Assembly (NCBI GenBank): GCA_903903985.1
Contig: CAIVAT010000160.1
Location: 1-64,000, forward strand
Source: an uncultured Bacteroidales bacterium
GTDB taxonomy: Bacteria > Bacteroidota > Bacteroidia > Bacteroidales > FEN-979
DNA: 64,000 nt
Reading direction: 5' to 3'
The notes under the pieces are model-generated. The model was not told the DNA's origin. It did not search any database and worked only from the letters and a program-made list of their open reading frames with translations. Below, piece after piece: positions 52,781 to 63,207 of the stretch (positions within the stretch are counted from its first letter, which is position 1; the number at the start of each line of letters is the position of its first letter). Position numbers and translations under genes: made by a program.

Positions 52781-55700
52781 TTAACGGATCAGCGTAAGTT
52801 TCAGGCTGCCCAGGTAATCCCTGGTTTTCATCCGCAAAGTATAAACACCTGCCGGAAGCTGATTTCCCATCTCATCTTTGCCGTCCCATGCCTGGAAATA
52901 GGATCCGGGCTGCATCGCTGAATGACTCCAGCTGCGCACCTTCACTCCCTGCATCGAGTAAATTTCAAAGGCCACGTCCCTCGTTGCAGAAAGGACATAC
53001 CTGATCTGTGTTTCTCCTGTAAACGGGTTGGGGAAATTTCCGCAAAGCCGGGTTTCATTTGATTTCAGGTCGCCGATATTCACGGGGAATGTGACATGCA
53101 GGGTGACAGGAATGACAACCTTGTTGTTGTAGGCATCCTTTACTACCACATTGCATTGATAGTCACGCGGGGAAAGGCCTGCAGCATCGATCTTCATGAT
53201 GACCATTCCCGACTGGTTGTGCATCAGGCTTCCCGTTGGATTCGTTAGCGAAACCCAGCTGTTTGGCAAGCCAGCGTTCATTATTTTAATGCTGCCGGGT
53301 TGTTCATGCGGCAGTCCTCCCAGGCCGTCGCCTCCAAGCTGGTACACCGCAAAAACGTCATTGAGCATTGGTTCATCAATGGTTCCCGTCACCGTGGCGA
53401 TGGCCGTTTCGCCATGCCTGAGGACTCCTCTTCCACCCGTAGCTTCGCCATGCCAGTTCAGGGATGCCCCGTTGCCTGTTGTTCCAAGGAAAACAAGTTC
53501 TCCCAATGAACCGCCCGAGAAGTTGGTTGCACCGGTGACATTTACTCCCGGCGGGAAATCAAGTTTGATGTGTTTGATGGCTTCATTGTCGCTACCAAGA
53601 TTATGCGCGGTAAACACCCAGTTGAAAGACTCGCCGGGCACAAACCCATTGGTGCTGCAGGAAATATATGAGCCGGTGAGGTTGTCGGGGTAATCATCCT
53701 TTTTATTGGCGGTGGTATCAAAAACCATCACCGAATAATTGAGGATCCCGCCACCCAGGTTGGTCAGATAAACCTGTTCCATTGCATTTTGACCTGTCAC
53801 CAGTGTTTTTTCGACAGAATGCGGTGTTACGGAAAGGACGGGTACAGTCCCTTCAATCAGCGGGAGTTTGATTAAATCGAGTAAACAGCCATCCCAGCCT
53901 GCAGCCACGGAATAATCCTTGTGATAAACCCATGAGAGTGTGTGAAAACCGGCCGGGACAGGAAAGGTTTCTTTGCTCCATGGAATCACTCCGTCCCACT
54001 TGCCCATTTCAAAACTGTCGATATAAAATGCCATGTAATCGTATCCATGATTGCCGCTCGGATCTTTTTCACAAGACACATATTTGTAAAAACTGATCTC
54101 TCCGGCCGCTAAAACCTGGGCGGTGATGTTCAGGATGCTCTCGGCATTGTCGGTCACAACACCTGACCGGGCACTGTAGTTCCCTTCATATCTAACGCCT
54201 TGTTCAATGATCCATGGCCACTGTCCGGTGCTGTACCATGGAAATTTATTCAGGTTGCCTGTTTCAAAATCCTCTGTGATTTCGCCCGAAAACAGGTACA
54301 GCGTATCGGTACTGGTTAAATCATTGTCGGCGGTCATGACCGACTTTATCTGGTACAGGTGTTCAAACGATGCGGAATTGCCAACCGTAGCATGGAAGCT
54401 GACGATTTTAACCGAATCGGGTTTCAGCTGACTGATATTGGCAGCATTGACATTAAAGGTGAGATTTGTGTCAAGGGAAGAGAGCAGCATGTTTATGGAC
54501 GAGGCTTTCGCCGTTCCGGCATTTTCAATGGTAACCAGCAGATCGGCACTTTCCCCGGCATCGGGAGTGCCGTTGTCTCCATCGTTAAATTGTGTACCGG
54601 TGATGCGGAAGATGGGGGCATGAGCAACGAGATCCAGGGGCCGCTGAAAACTCAGTTCAAGCGCCTGGACATGCATGTTAAGGGTAAACGAATGATTATC
54701 AGGCACTGATGATGACACTTTGAACGAAAATGCATCGGGGAGGGTCATCGATTGACCACCGGCAATCACTGCAATGGTTTCGGTGCTGTCGGTCAGGGTG
54801 ATATAAGGATCCGATTCGGTAATGGAGATGGCAACCTGGTGCAGCGTTTGACTACCCAAATCGTTGACCTGGAGCGTAATTTTTGCCGTTTCGCCGAATT
54901 CGATCAGGTTGTCGTCGCCTGAAGTGATGGTTTGATTGATCAGCAGGCCCTGTGCGTTGAACAGCAATACTTTGGTTGAAGAGATGTTGTTGTTGTCAGT
55001 CACCTGGAATTTGACCGGGAGATTCTGATATCCCTGCGTGGGGGTGCCGGAAAAAAGTCCATCTTCCGATATCTGCATTTCCGGGGGAAACCCGCATGCA
55101 GTAAATTTATCAAGGGTATTGGCCGTGATAGCAGGTCCATCATGAAAGGCAGAATACTGGTAGTTTTTATTATCTCCCGAAGACATTCCGCCTGTCCACG
55201 AAGTTCCTGCAGGGTACACCATGTCACCGTAGTAATATTCAATGGTTCCGTTGGGATAGAGCTTTACTGCGAAATTCAGGTTGGAACTGCCCTGCATATT
55301 GTAAATGGAAGCCTTCCAGCGGATAATCGCATAGTTGGCGTTGCCCTCGAACCAGATCCCCTGCCCTGCCGTGGGGTAAATCATGAGGTCGCTCATGAAC
55401 GGGGAAAGGATGCTTGTCTGCCTGAACAATAACGATTCATCAATGATATATGGCCAGGTATAGGGCTGATCGTCGAACAGGATATATCCGTCGGCATAAA
55501 CATATATTTTATTGATGGTTTTCTTGTAAAACGGGAAATCGAAATCGAGGCTTTTGATGGCAAAACCGGAATTGTTGCTGGTAAGTGTCAGCTGCTGGGC
55601 CGTAACTGCAGGGAAAGCAGCAGGGCTGGTTGTTTCGGGATAATTAAGTTTTACATCCCAAAGATAGGGCGGGGTCCCTCCGCTGGCAGCCATCTGGACA

Positions 55701-57202
55701 TTGTAAGGCTGGTATAGTTGCGCCGGTGGCAATGATGCGTTGGTTATTACCGGCTTGGCTACATTCAGGGTATAGTTGAGTCCCAGCCGGGTAACGGTGT
55801 TGTTTTCGATTGGGACATTTGAAACCGGATAATTTGTGATAATCGCCGGTGTAACCGAATAATCGATCAGCGCCCAGTTAACGATCTCTCCGGAAGCATA
55901 CCCTGACGGATCGATTTCCTGCACCTGGAGAAAGAACCTTGCGGGCTGGTTGTTGGTCAATTGCGCGATCAGCGGCGCAAGGTCGAGCCCGAATTCAATG
56001 GTTTTATCCGCCGGGGTGTCTCCTCCCTGCATATAATGGTCTCCTCCCTGGTAGTTGAAGATCGGAAATTCCAGCACAAAGGAGGGCACGTTTGCCGTTA
56101 TGTCGTTATTTATACCCGCAGTGACCTTGATCTTGTTTCGGGAAGTGTGCTTCAGGGTAACCTTCATGGTGAGTTTCGGCGAACAGGTGCTCTTCACATC
56201 GAGTACATAGATGGTATGGTTCCAGATACCGCCATATTCCATGTCGTCGGCCAGGTTTTTATACATGGTGTAACAAAATCCCTGGTCGCACCAGCCGGTC
56301 CCTGAATAGCCATTGGCAAATTTCAATCCGCCTATTTCCCAGTCATGCATGTCGACCACCCCATCGCCATTGATGTCAATGGTATTTGTATACTTGCCAT
56401 CCCCGTTGAAATCGTAACGGATGGAATCATTATATCCGCAGATGGTCCAGCCATGCGACGGGCTTCCTCCCCAGAAAGTCTGCACATATTTTCCCGCTTC
56501 AGGGGTCCCAGCGGGCAGGAAGGCAACCGGCGGGCCGAAGTACTGGCCGTAAATGTTGCCGACTCCTCCAACAGGAGCTCCTTCCAGGTGGTCGAAGAGC
56601 CAGTATTTCAGCGTTTGCAATCCTTCCGGTGTATCGACACGGATTCCTTTCACCGAATTGAGGCGGTTCGCCATTCCATTGTAATATTTATCGTACCCCG
56701 AAATCCAGCGGGTATATCCGCCGGTATTGAGCGCACCGCCATAATCGGCCACATTCATGTTCCCGCATGCCTTTACGATCTCCCAGGAATCAAAAAAACT
56801 GGCTCCTGTATAATTGTCACCCTCATTGAGAAAATCCCAGGTGAAATGGGTCGGGTACTGGTTTTCAATCAGACTGGCAGAAAGGCCGCGAACACGGTCG
56901 ATCTCATAGGTAAAATTGAATGCAATGCCCGAAGACTGTCCGCATTCATATCCCGACTGCTGGGTAATCGACCTGAAATATGGTCGCGTGGAATTATCGA
57001 TGCTTGTTGGTAAAAGCGGGGCATTCGCTCCTTTATATAATTCCGGAACCTCCAGTTCAGGGATATTCGAAAGCACAAAAAGTTCATCCGGGGTAAGGGA
57101 AACAGGTTCAAGGCCTTTCTGGAAGGGAAGATCCTGGGCAAATGACCGGGATCCGGAAAAAACAATCAAAATCAGGAAGAAAAATAATAATAGGTGTTTC
57201 AT
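52781..57202 (-). CDS. large T9SS-exported protein with papain-like peptidase domain
   Basis: 1473 residues. Signal peptide (ending SRSFAQ), a papain-like domain at about 60-320 with QSGYECGQSSGIAFNF (Cys87 as likely nucleophile) and SHGWTICGYND (His near 250). An EF-type loop DINGDGVVDMHDWEIG lies at about 275-290. Several Ig-like and CARDB-like modules follow to about 1390 (QLYQPYNVQMAASGGTPPYL, VLSVTPHSVEKTLVTGQNAM), then a T9SS sorting domain at the end (CGNFPNPFTGETQIRYVL ... GVYTLRMKTR). Surface-located or released. It follows the AlgX-like gene by 29 bases and precedes the FG-GAP gene by 10, so peptidase and polysaccharide-type proteins are expressed together. Confidence 0.82.
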   Translation of the reverse strand: MKHLLLFFFLILIVFSGSRSFAQDLPFQKGLEPVSLTPDELFVLSNIPELEVPELYKGANAPLLPTSIDNSTRPYFRSITQQSGYECGQSSGIAFNFTYEIDRVRGLSASLIENQYPTHFTWDFLNEGDNYTGASFFDSWEIVKACGNMNVADYGGALNTGGYTRWISGYDKYYNGMANRLNSVKGIRVDTPEGLQTLKYWLFDHLEGAPVGGVGNIYGQYFGPPVAFLPAGTPEAGKYVQTFWGGSPSHGWTICGYNDSIRYDFNGDGKYTNTIDINGDGVVDMHDWEIGGLKFANGYSGTGWCDQGFCYTMYKNLADDMEYGGIWNHTIYVLDVKSTCSPKLTMKVTLKHTSRNKIKVTAGINNDITANVPSFVLEFPIFNYQGGDHYMQGGDTPADKTIEFGLDLAPLIAQLTNNQPARFFLQVQEIDPSGYASGEIVNWALIDYSVTPAIITNYPVSNVPIENNTVTRLGLNYTLNVAKPVITNASLPPAQLYQPYNVQMAASGGTPPYLWDVKLNYPETTSPAAFPAVTAQQLTLTSNNSGFAIKSLDFDFPFYKKTINKIYVYADGYILFDDQPYTWPYIIDESLLFRQTSILSPFMSDLMIYPTAGQGIWFEGNANYAIIRWKASIYNMQGSSNLNFAVKLYPNGTIEYYYGDMVYPAGTSWTGGMSSGDNKNYQYSAFHDGPAITANTLDKFTACGFPPEMQISEDGLFSGTPTQGYQNLPVKFQVTDNNNISSTKVLLFNAQGLLINQTITSGDDNLIEFGETAKITLQVNDLGSQTLHQVAISITESDPYITLTDSTETIAVIAGGQSMTLPDAFSFKVSSSVPDNHSFTLNMHVQALELSFQRPLDLVAHAPIFRITGTQFNDGDNGTPDAGESADLLVTIENAGTAKASSINMLLSSLDTNLTFNVNAANISQLKPDSVKIVSFHATVGNSASFEHLYQIKSVMTADNDLTSTDTLYLFSGEITEDFETGNLNKFPWYSTGQWPWIIEQGVRYEGNYSARSGVVTDNAESILNITAQVLAAGEISFYKYVSCEKDPSGNHGYDYMAFYIDSFEMGKWDGVIPWSKETFPVPAGFHTLSWVYHKDYSVAAGWDGCLLDLIKLPLIEGTVPVLSVTPHSVEKTLVTGQNAMEQVYLTNLGGGILNYSVMVFDTTANKKDDYPDNLTGSYISCSTNGFVPGESFNWVFTAHNLGSDNEAIKHIKLDFPPGVNVTGATNFSGGSLGELVFLGTTGNGASLNWHGEATGGRGVLRHGETAIATVTGTIDEPMLNDVFAVYQLGGDGLGGLPHEQPGSIKIMNAGLPNSWVSLTNPTGSLMHNQSGMVIMKIDAAGLSPRDYQCNVVVKDAYNNKVVIPVTLHVTFPVNIGDLKSNETRLCGNFPNPFTGETQIRYVLSATRDVAFEIYSMQGVKVRSWSHSAMQPGSYFQAWDGKDEMGNQLPAGVYTLRMKTRDYLGSLKLTLIR

Positions 57203-57231
57203 GATGATGCCCCCGTTAGGTTAGTACAAAT

Positions 57232-58695
57232 TTAAGGTTTCTTTTTCGATTGATTATAGGTATAAATGGCATTCAGCAATATTGCCGAATCCACCGGCAT
57301 GTTCTGGTCATGCGCGTTTTTTGTGATCTGTTTGATCCATTCCGTGTTGTTTTTGATATTCATCGAGATGTATTGAATGGTATCCCAATAGCCTTTCCCC
57401 GGCAGGTTGTTGTAGTTCGAAAAAAAAACGTACTCGGCATTGATACGAATCGTTTTTTCGAGTGTCATTTGTTCCCGCAAGGCCCTTCCCGAAATAAACT
57501 GAAACCATTGACGGTCATTCCTGATTTCATTTTCAATTCCGTACAGCAGGGGGTCTTTTATTTCGGGATGAAAGGCCAGAAAGGCCTCATCGGCAAAATT
57601 CCAGAAGCCACAATGCAGGTTGATCTCTGAAACCATCAACAGGATCACATCATACTTTTTCAATTTTTCGCGAAGGCTCGATTTATCAACATATTCCGGC
57701 GGATTATTATTCTGGTTCGGATACATTTTCTTGTTGTAATACCAGAAATCCTGTTTCCCGAACATCTTTTTTCCGTACGACTCAACCAATGTGATATAAT
57801 AGCTGTCGGCAACCACGAGTGCTGAAAGGATCCCTGCAGGGATTGAATGAAAGGGAACCATTGGATAAGCCCCCGGAGTGGGTTCAAGCGGACATGCCAG
57901 GTTCAGCATTTCGCCAATGTCATAGTCTGATCCCAATGACCTGCTGGAAAGGTGCATTTTACGGACTTGAAAAAACGGCATTTTGACGTTTGAAACCGTT
58001 GACAGGAACCTGGATATTGTATCAGCAGCGATATGGGCACCATACATACTCCAGTGCATGCCATAGCGCGGGAACAGCGCGTAACGGGAGGTGTCTTTCA
58101 TCTTCAGAAAGTAGCTGTGCAAATCCATGAAAGTCAAACCCAGCTCCTGTGAACGCTGCAACATGTATTCATAGTTGGTCAGTGTTCGTTTTTCCGGATG
58201 GAACCGTCCGGGAATGAACTCGGGGTAAAAACCTGCTTTACCGGGTTCATAGACTAACAAAAGCGGGATGTGGTATGCATTGAGGCTGTCCATTACATTT
58301 TTGAGGCGTGACAATTTCTTGTCAATGGCGGCAGTGCCGATAAAATATTCACCCGTATACTCATGAATATATCCCTCTTCATACAGGTACCTGTTTTTCC
58401 CGCGGATAAAGCCATCAGCATGAATGATCCCGTAAAGGCTGTAGTCGCATTGATTGCTGATGCGAACCAGCGAATTGCGCAGGCCGAGATGGTCGTTGAA
58501 TTGTTTTGTAATTTCATCCTGGAAATTGGAGGAAAACCATCTTCGCCAGGTAAAATATTTCAGCGAAGGAGAAGGATTCTGGCTAAAAAACCCATTCAGC
58601 GGTGATTCTTTAAATACAGGATAACACAATTGCAGCGACGAAATTGCCAACAACAGAAGTACAAGGGAAAAAAGGATCAATTTGGTCGCTCTCAT
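57232..58695 (-). CDS. AlgX/AlgJ-like SGNH-hydrolase-fold protein
   Basis: 487 residues. N-terminal membrane helix (LILFSLVLLLLAISSLQL), then an SGNH-like domain: NDHLGLRNSLVRISNQCDYS near 65, LLLVYEPGKAGFYPEF near 148, MDLHSYFLKMKDTSRY near 192, RYGMHWSMYGAHIAADT near 210 and VVADSYYITLVESYGKKMFG near 295. This pattern is that of the AlgX/AlgJ/DHHW group, which O-acetylates exopolysaccharides in the periplasm. First gene of a minus-strand operon with a papain-like, an FG-GAP and a GH16-like protein. A paralogue lies at 63208-64000. Confidence 0.8.
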   Translation of the reverse strand: MRATKLILFSLVLLLLAISSLQLCYPVFKESPLNGFFSQNPSPSLKYFTWRRWFSSNFQDEITKQFNDHLGLRNSLVRISNQCDYSLYGIIHADGFIRGKNRYLYEEGYIHEYTGEYFIGTAAIDKKLSRLKNVMDSLNAYHIPLLLVYEPGKAGFYPEFIPGRFHPEKRTLTNYEYMLQRSQELGLTFMDLHSYFLKMKDTSRYALFPRYGMHWSMYGAHIAADTISRFLSTVSNVKMPFFQVRKMHLSSRSLGSDYDIGEMLNLACPLEPTPGAYPMVPFHSIPAGILSALVVADSYYITLVESYGKKMFGKQDFWYYNKKMYPNQNNNPPEYVDKSSLREKLKKYDVILLMVSEINLHCGFWNFADEAFLAFHPEIKDPLLYGIENEIRNDRQWFQFISGRALREQMTLEKTIRINAEYVFFSNYNNLPGKGYWDTIQYISMNIKNNTEWIKQITKNAHDQNMPVDSAILLNAIYTYNQSKKKP

Positions 58696-58767
58696 TCGTT
58701 CAATCCGGAACTTGAATTTTTAATCTTTACAATGTGTAAACTCTTGCAATGTTTGGCAGTTCCATTA

Positions 58768-58775
58768 CAAAACTA
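58768..58775 (-). promoter_or_regulatory. predicted -7 element of AlgX-like operon
   Basis: Minus-strand TAGTTTTG matches TAnnTTTG exactly, 73 bases before the start codon at 58695. Confidence 0.45.
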
Positions 58776-58859
58776 AGGAAATTTGAGACCCGGTTGTTAA
58801 TTTTTCATATTTTTACCCGTTTAATGATTCTCCAATATTGAGTAAAAACATATGCCCTG

Positions 58860-60428
58860 ATGAAAAGACAATCCGATTTTTTATTCATCGTATTATTGCT
58901 GGCAGTCTCTCTTCTTTACGGTTATCATGATATTCTTTTTGCACGCCCGAGCTATCATCACATATGGAGGCAGGCAGATTGTTTATCCATCACCATGAAT
59001 TATTATCAGGATAACAATAATTTTTTCAGGCCTTCGATACACTGGGTTGGAGACAAGGGAGGAAGAACGATCAGCGAATTCCCCATCATTTATTTCTCCG
59101 TGGCACAATTGTGGAAAATTTTAGGGTACCATGAGGCCATTTTCAGGCTGCTGGATGTCCTGATCGTATTTGCCGGCCTTTTCTGCCTTTTCCGCCTTGC
59201 CCGTGAATTTTTATCCGATACTTTCTGGGCCATCTTCATACCGCTTTTTCTCTTCAGTTCACCTGTTCTGGGTTATTTTACAAATAATTTCCTGGCCGAT
59301 GCCCCCGCATTTGGCCTGATGCTGGTTGCCTGCTATTTTTATTGGAAAGCTTACGCAGGGCAAAGCAATAAATGGTATTACCTTTCCTTTTTCTTTTTCC
59401 TGCTTGCCGGCTTGCTTAAAATCTCCTCCCTGGTAATATTTATCGCCCTTTTTGTTATCCAGTGCTACAGCATTGTATTCAGCCGGGGTAAAAACACCTG
59501 GTATCACAGGGCATCGCGATTGTGGCCATACCTGGTGGTCCTGATCCTGACATATGCATGGTACAGTTATTCAGGGTATTATAACCGGCATAATTTAAAT
59601 GGGATCTTCCTCCAGGGAATCCTTCCCATTTGGGGAATTGATGCCGCTGCACGAAAGGATATTCTGGGGAAACTGGTAAAAGAACTTCTGCCCGGTTTCT
59701 TCAACATTCCGGCGCTTATACTTATTTTAGCCATGTTTGCCTCACTGGTTGTCTTCTTTAAAAAAACATCCCGCTTTTTTCTCTTTCTATGTTTGCTGGT
59801 ATATGGCGGCTGTGCCGGATTCATTCTTCTTTTTTTCCAGGTTTTCAACGTACACGATTATTACCTGCTCAATTTACTGGTATTCATACCATTGACGTTA
59901 CTCGCTTTTCTGGATTTCCTAAAAAGAAACTGCCCTTCCCTGTTTCAAAACACCATCATGAAAATTATTGCAGCACTGGGGGTGGTGGTTTTGCTATACA
60001 TGGGCGCCGTTTATACACGAATGAAATATTATCCCCGGCAGGATTTTGTTCAGAAAAGCATCCTCGTCAACAAGGATAAAATAGCTCAATGGATCATGTG
60101 GTCAGACTATTGTTCAAAATATTACAAGGCATTTGAGACCATTACGCCTTACCTCAGGGAATTGGGATTAAAGAGAAACGACCTGGTTTACAGCATCCCC
60201 GACGGAACCATCAACGTAACCCTGTACCTGATGGATCAGAAAGGGTTCAGTGATTTTTATATCGGGGGCATTCCCGAAGATCAAAGGATGGAAACAGTAA
60301 AATCGCTTGGGGCCAGATACCTGATCATCAATGATTCAGCTTTGTACCGAAAGCCTTTTCTGGCCCCATACCTTCTGCACAAAATCGGCACCTACAAGAA
60401 TGTGGAAATCTTTGATCTGAAACTTTAA
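58860..60428 (+). CDS. GT39/ArnT-like membrane glycosyltransferase
   Basis: 522 residues with about eleven membrane helices and a C-terminal soluble part of about 110 residues. The first external loop has HHIWRQADCLSITMNYY with an Asp and GGRTISEFPIIYFSVAQLW, a pattern of GT-C fold transferases using polyprenyl-phosphate sugars (PMT_2). The C-terminal part ends IGTYKNVEIFDLKL. It probably adds a sugar to lipid or protein at the outer face of the inner membrane. The GT2 gene downstream could make the lipid-linked donor. Confidence 0.75.
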   Translation: MKRQSDFLFIVLLLAVSLLYGYHDILFARPSYHHIWRQADCLSITMNYYQDNNNFFRPSIHWVGDKGGRTISEFPIIYFSVAQLWKILGYHEAIFRLLDVLIVFAGLFCLFRLAREFLSDTFWAIFIPLFLFSSPVLGYFTNNFLADAPAFGLMLVACYFYWKAYAGQSNKWYYLSFFFFLLAGLLKISSLVIFIALFVIQCYSIVFSRGKNTWYHRASRLWPYLVVLILTYAWYSYSGYYNRHNLNGIFLQGILPIWGIDAAARKDILGKLVKELLPGFFNIPALILILAMFASLVVFFKKTSRFFLFLCLLVYGGCAGFILLFFQVFNVHDYYLLNLLVFIPLTLLAFLDFLKRNCPSLFQNTIMKIIAALGVVVLLYMGAVYTRMKYYPRQDFVQKSILVNKDKIAQWIMWSDYCSKYYKAFETITPYLRELGLKRNDLVYSIPDGTINVTLYLMDQKGFSDFYIGGIPEDQRMETVKSLGARYLIINDSALYRKPFLAPYLLHKIGTYKNVEIFDLKL

Positions 60429-60438
60429 TCCTTTTTAT

Positions 60439-61173
60439 TCAAACTTCCTCCTTGTAATACCCTTTGACGTTGTTGATTTTGATTTTAAACAAATCAAAAA
60501 ACATCGAGATCCCATGCCTGAATACCCTGACGGTCGACTTTTCCTGGTTACTCAGTCGCACCGGGATCCGCTTGATTTCGAAATTCTGTTTCAATGCGAT
60601 GTAGAGCAATTCCACATCAAAGGCAAACCCATTGATCCTGGCATGTCTGAAAATAAAATCCGCAGCTTCTTTTTGAAATCCCTTGAGCCCGCATTGAGTA
60701 TCGAAAAAATTGGTGGTTACGATGGTTCCGACAAACCAGGTAAAAAACATGCTGGTGAACTTCCGAAGCCATGATATTTCTGATAAATAGGAGGATCCCT
60801 TCAAATTGCGGTCGCCGATGACCAGCTGGAATTCTTTAAAATCGAGATACCGCAGCATGGTACCTATTGCATCCAGTTCATAGGGGATATCTGCATCGGT
60901 GAAAATCCGGAACTGTCCCCGGGCTGCTTCCATCCCGGTGCGCACTGCCGCGCCTTTCCCCATGTTCTTTTCATTCTGATAAAACAAACAGCCCAGCTTA
61001 CGGCATACTGCTTCGGTCGCCCCATGATCGTTGCTTCCGTCATCTACGACGATCACCTCCCACTTATAATCCTGTTTTTGCAGGTACGAAAGTAAAACAG
61101 GAAGGTTTTTGTTCAAAATCCCTGCAGCCTTATAGGATGGAATTACAACACTAAGATAGACCGGATCTGCCAT
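60439..61173 (-). CDS. GT2-family glycosyltransferase, polyprenyl-phosphate type
   Basis: 244 residues. YLSVVIPSYKAAGILNKNLP, VIVVDDGSNDHGATEAV, NMGKGAAVRTGMEAARG, the DxD motif FTDADIPYELDA and GLKGFQKEAADFIF with INGFAFDVELLYIA are those of the ALG5/DPM1-like group, which makes polyprenyl-phosphate sugars. One amphipathic region near 135-155 may attach it to the inner membrane. It is convergent with the GT39-like gene, for which it may provide the donor. Confidence 0.85.
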   Translation of the reverse strand: MADPVYLSVVIPSYKAAGILNKNLPVLLSYLQKQDYKWEVIVVDDGSNDHGATEAVCRKLGCLFYQNEKNMGKGAAVRTGMEAARGQFRIFTDADIPYELDAIGTMLRYLDFKEFQLVIGDRNLKGSSYLSEISWLRKFTSMFFTWFVGTIVTTNFFDTQCGLKGFQKEAADFIFRHARINGFAFDVELLYIALKQNFEIKRIPVRLSNQEKSTVRVFRHGISMFFDLFKIKINNVKGYYKEEV

Positions 61174-61270
61174 TTTTTGTTTTTATTTGATTAAGGATGG
61201 TCCTGCAGGAGCCCTGAGAATTTTCATCTTCAAACCATGATTGGAATAAACTCTTTTATCTTTTGGCAGG

Positions 61271-63193
61271 TCACAAATAGAAGTAATGGTTGGCTGGATT
61301 TATCATGTTTGAAATCATGATGGAATTTAAATCAATTCCCGGGAACTGAACTGAAAAGACAGCGGCGGGTTGTGATTTTTTCGTATTGTAAATCGTTACT
61401 TCTATTGTACGGTTCACAGGTTCCTCAATCTCAACAAAATTACTGTTAATTTTTATTGGAATCTTTGTGAGTGCCGGATCCGTTTTAACCCTGAAACTGA
61501 GGGTGAATATTTTATAGGGTGAATAATATAAAACCGTTACACGATCTGCAAAGTGGTTAACAACGGAATCCTGCTGCCGGAGAGGGTCCAGCTTGGCCAA
61601 AACCAGTGAAACATCTTCCGACTTTTCCGCCTGCCGCATGGTGATGGAGTATGGCGCCAGCTGGATTTTCTTTGAATATTGAAGGAACATACTGTAATCA
61701 CGCCCAACGGGATAAATAATGCCGTTTTTTACCTCAAAATATGAATACCAGTTAAATCCCTGTTCCGTTATTCCATGAGCGGAAAAGGAAGGGTTCTCCC
61801 ATAAATCCTTTGCAAAAATTGGTGAACCGGCCGGAATAGCCTTGAATTCATCGGTTTTTAAAAGTTCGTCAATTGCATATAGCCGTATATTGGAACTGCG
61901 GATATCTTTTGCAATGGTATAATTTGAAAAATCGGTCAGGACCGAGCATGTAAAAAAGCCGAGGACAAACGCTGCGGTAACGATGTTTTTTACGATCCTG
62001 CTGAAATTAAGCAGATTCATCAGGAAACTCAGTACCAGGGTTATCAGGAGGGTTGTGCCAAAGAAGGAGAAAAAAGTTGTCACATAACCCGACATCTGGC
62101 TGCCGCTCTGTCCGGCATAAAGGGTATACTTCTCTGTTAAAGCCAATGGAACGTGTGGTAAAAAGATAAGCACAATTGACAGAAAGACACCGGCAAGAAT
62201 CCTCCTGGGAGTCATCGACGGCATGAGCATCAGCAACTTATAGCCAATGAAAGAGACCAGTATTCCTTTCACAATCCACTCCACCCGGGCATTTAAAACA
62301 AGGTTCAAAACAACCGGCGAATACCCTGTGAGCAGGTCGGATTTGTCTGTGAAGAAACTGCGTGATGCATGATAGATATTCAATGGAAATGAAGAGGAAG
62401 AGAGGTTCCACAGCACCCTGAAAAAGGTACCTGCGGTAACATTTTTAAACCCGAAGGTGGTGCCTGCATATGTTGAAGGATAATAGATTCTGAATATAAA
62501 ATAGGCAGCCAGGTATATTACAGCTATTACTAAAAATGGCAGGAACTGACGAAATGAGTTTTTTACAGTTTGCCACAAGGAGTTCTTATCTTTCAGGTTA
62601 TAATAACAGATGGTAATGATGAAAAATAAAAGATATAGGATATAAGATTCATAAAACAACAAGCCCATTGCAAAAAACAAGGAGGCGTAGATGAGAAGAC
62701 TTGTTTTTTGTTGCTGGTAATATCGCAACAGGAGAAGGTACGAAATTAACAGCAGCGAAAAAGAAAATGTAAAGTAAAAGGGGTATGCCACGAAGAGGTT
62801 GTAATGCTGGGATATTTGCATTGTCATCAGAAAAGTCAGCAGGAAAAACCAGGATAATTCCCTTGATTTTGTGGTAACAAAGACAACTTTTGCAAAAAGT
62901 AAAAAGCACAAAATCAGGGGGATGTAGTGGAATAATTTTGTCACAGCCCTGTTATCATAAAAGTAAGGCAAACTGTAAATGGGTTGCACGATATAAAAAT
63001 AAAACCGGCCTGCGGTTTCTGCAAACCAGGAAGCAGATAACATCACGATCCCCCTTCTTGCAACCATATAATAATTAAAATCATCTGCCGTGGCATATCC
63101 CGTGAAAAACAGCGGGTAAAATGTGATGAGCGCTATAATGACGAACGCCAGGTAGAAAAATTCTTTGTTTTTCAAGATAAAGTCATCTTTCAT
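61271..63193 (-). CDS. polytopic membrane protein, possible GT-C-type transferase
   Basis: 640 residues, about ten to twelve membrane helices in residues 10-425, followed by a soluble C-terminal domain of about 210 residues with a beta-sandwich look (KIFTLSFRVKTDPALTKIPI, RTIEVTIYNTKKSQPAAVFS). The first loop has YATADDFNYYMVARRG with paired Asp, which resembles the catalytic loop of GT-C enzymes. Its place between a GT2 and an AlgX-like gene supports a role in surface polysaccharide synthesis. Confidence 0.6.
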   Translation of the reverse strand: MKDDFILKNKEFFYLAFVIIALITFYPLFFTGYATADDFNYYMVARRGIVMLSASWFAETAGRFYFYIVQPIYSLPYFYDNRAVTKLFHYIPLILCFLLFAKVVFVTTKSRELSWFFLLTFLMTMQISQHYNLFVAYPFYFTFSFSLLLISYLLLLRYYQQQKTSLLIYASLFFAMGLLFYESYILYLLFFIITICYYNLKDKNSLWQTVKNSFRQFLPFLVIAVIYLAAYFIFRIYYPSTYAGTTFGFKNVTAGTFFRVLWNLSSSSFPLNIYHASRSFFTDKSDLLTGYSPVVLNLVLNARVEWIVKGILVSFIGYKLLMLMPSMTPRRILAGVFLSIVLIFLPHVPLALTEKYTLYAGQSGSQMSGYVTTFFSFFGTTLLITLVLSFLMNLLNFSRIVKNIVTAAFVLGFFTCSVLTDFSNYTIAKDIRSSNIRLYAIDELLKTDEFKAIPAGSPIFAKDLWENPSFSAHGITEQGFNWYSYFEVKNGIIYPVGRDYSMFLQYSKKIQLAPYSITMRQAEKSEDVSLVLAKLDPLRQQDSVVNHFADRVTVLYYSPYKIFTLSFRVKTDPALTKIPIKINSNFVEIEEPVNRTIEVTIYNTKKSQPAAVFSVQFPGIDLNSIMISNMINPANHYFYL

Positions 63194-63207
63194 AATCTGC
63201 TGAATAA

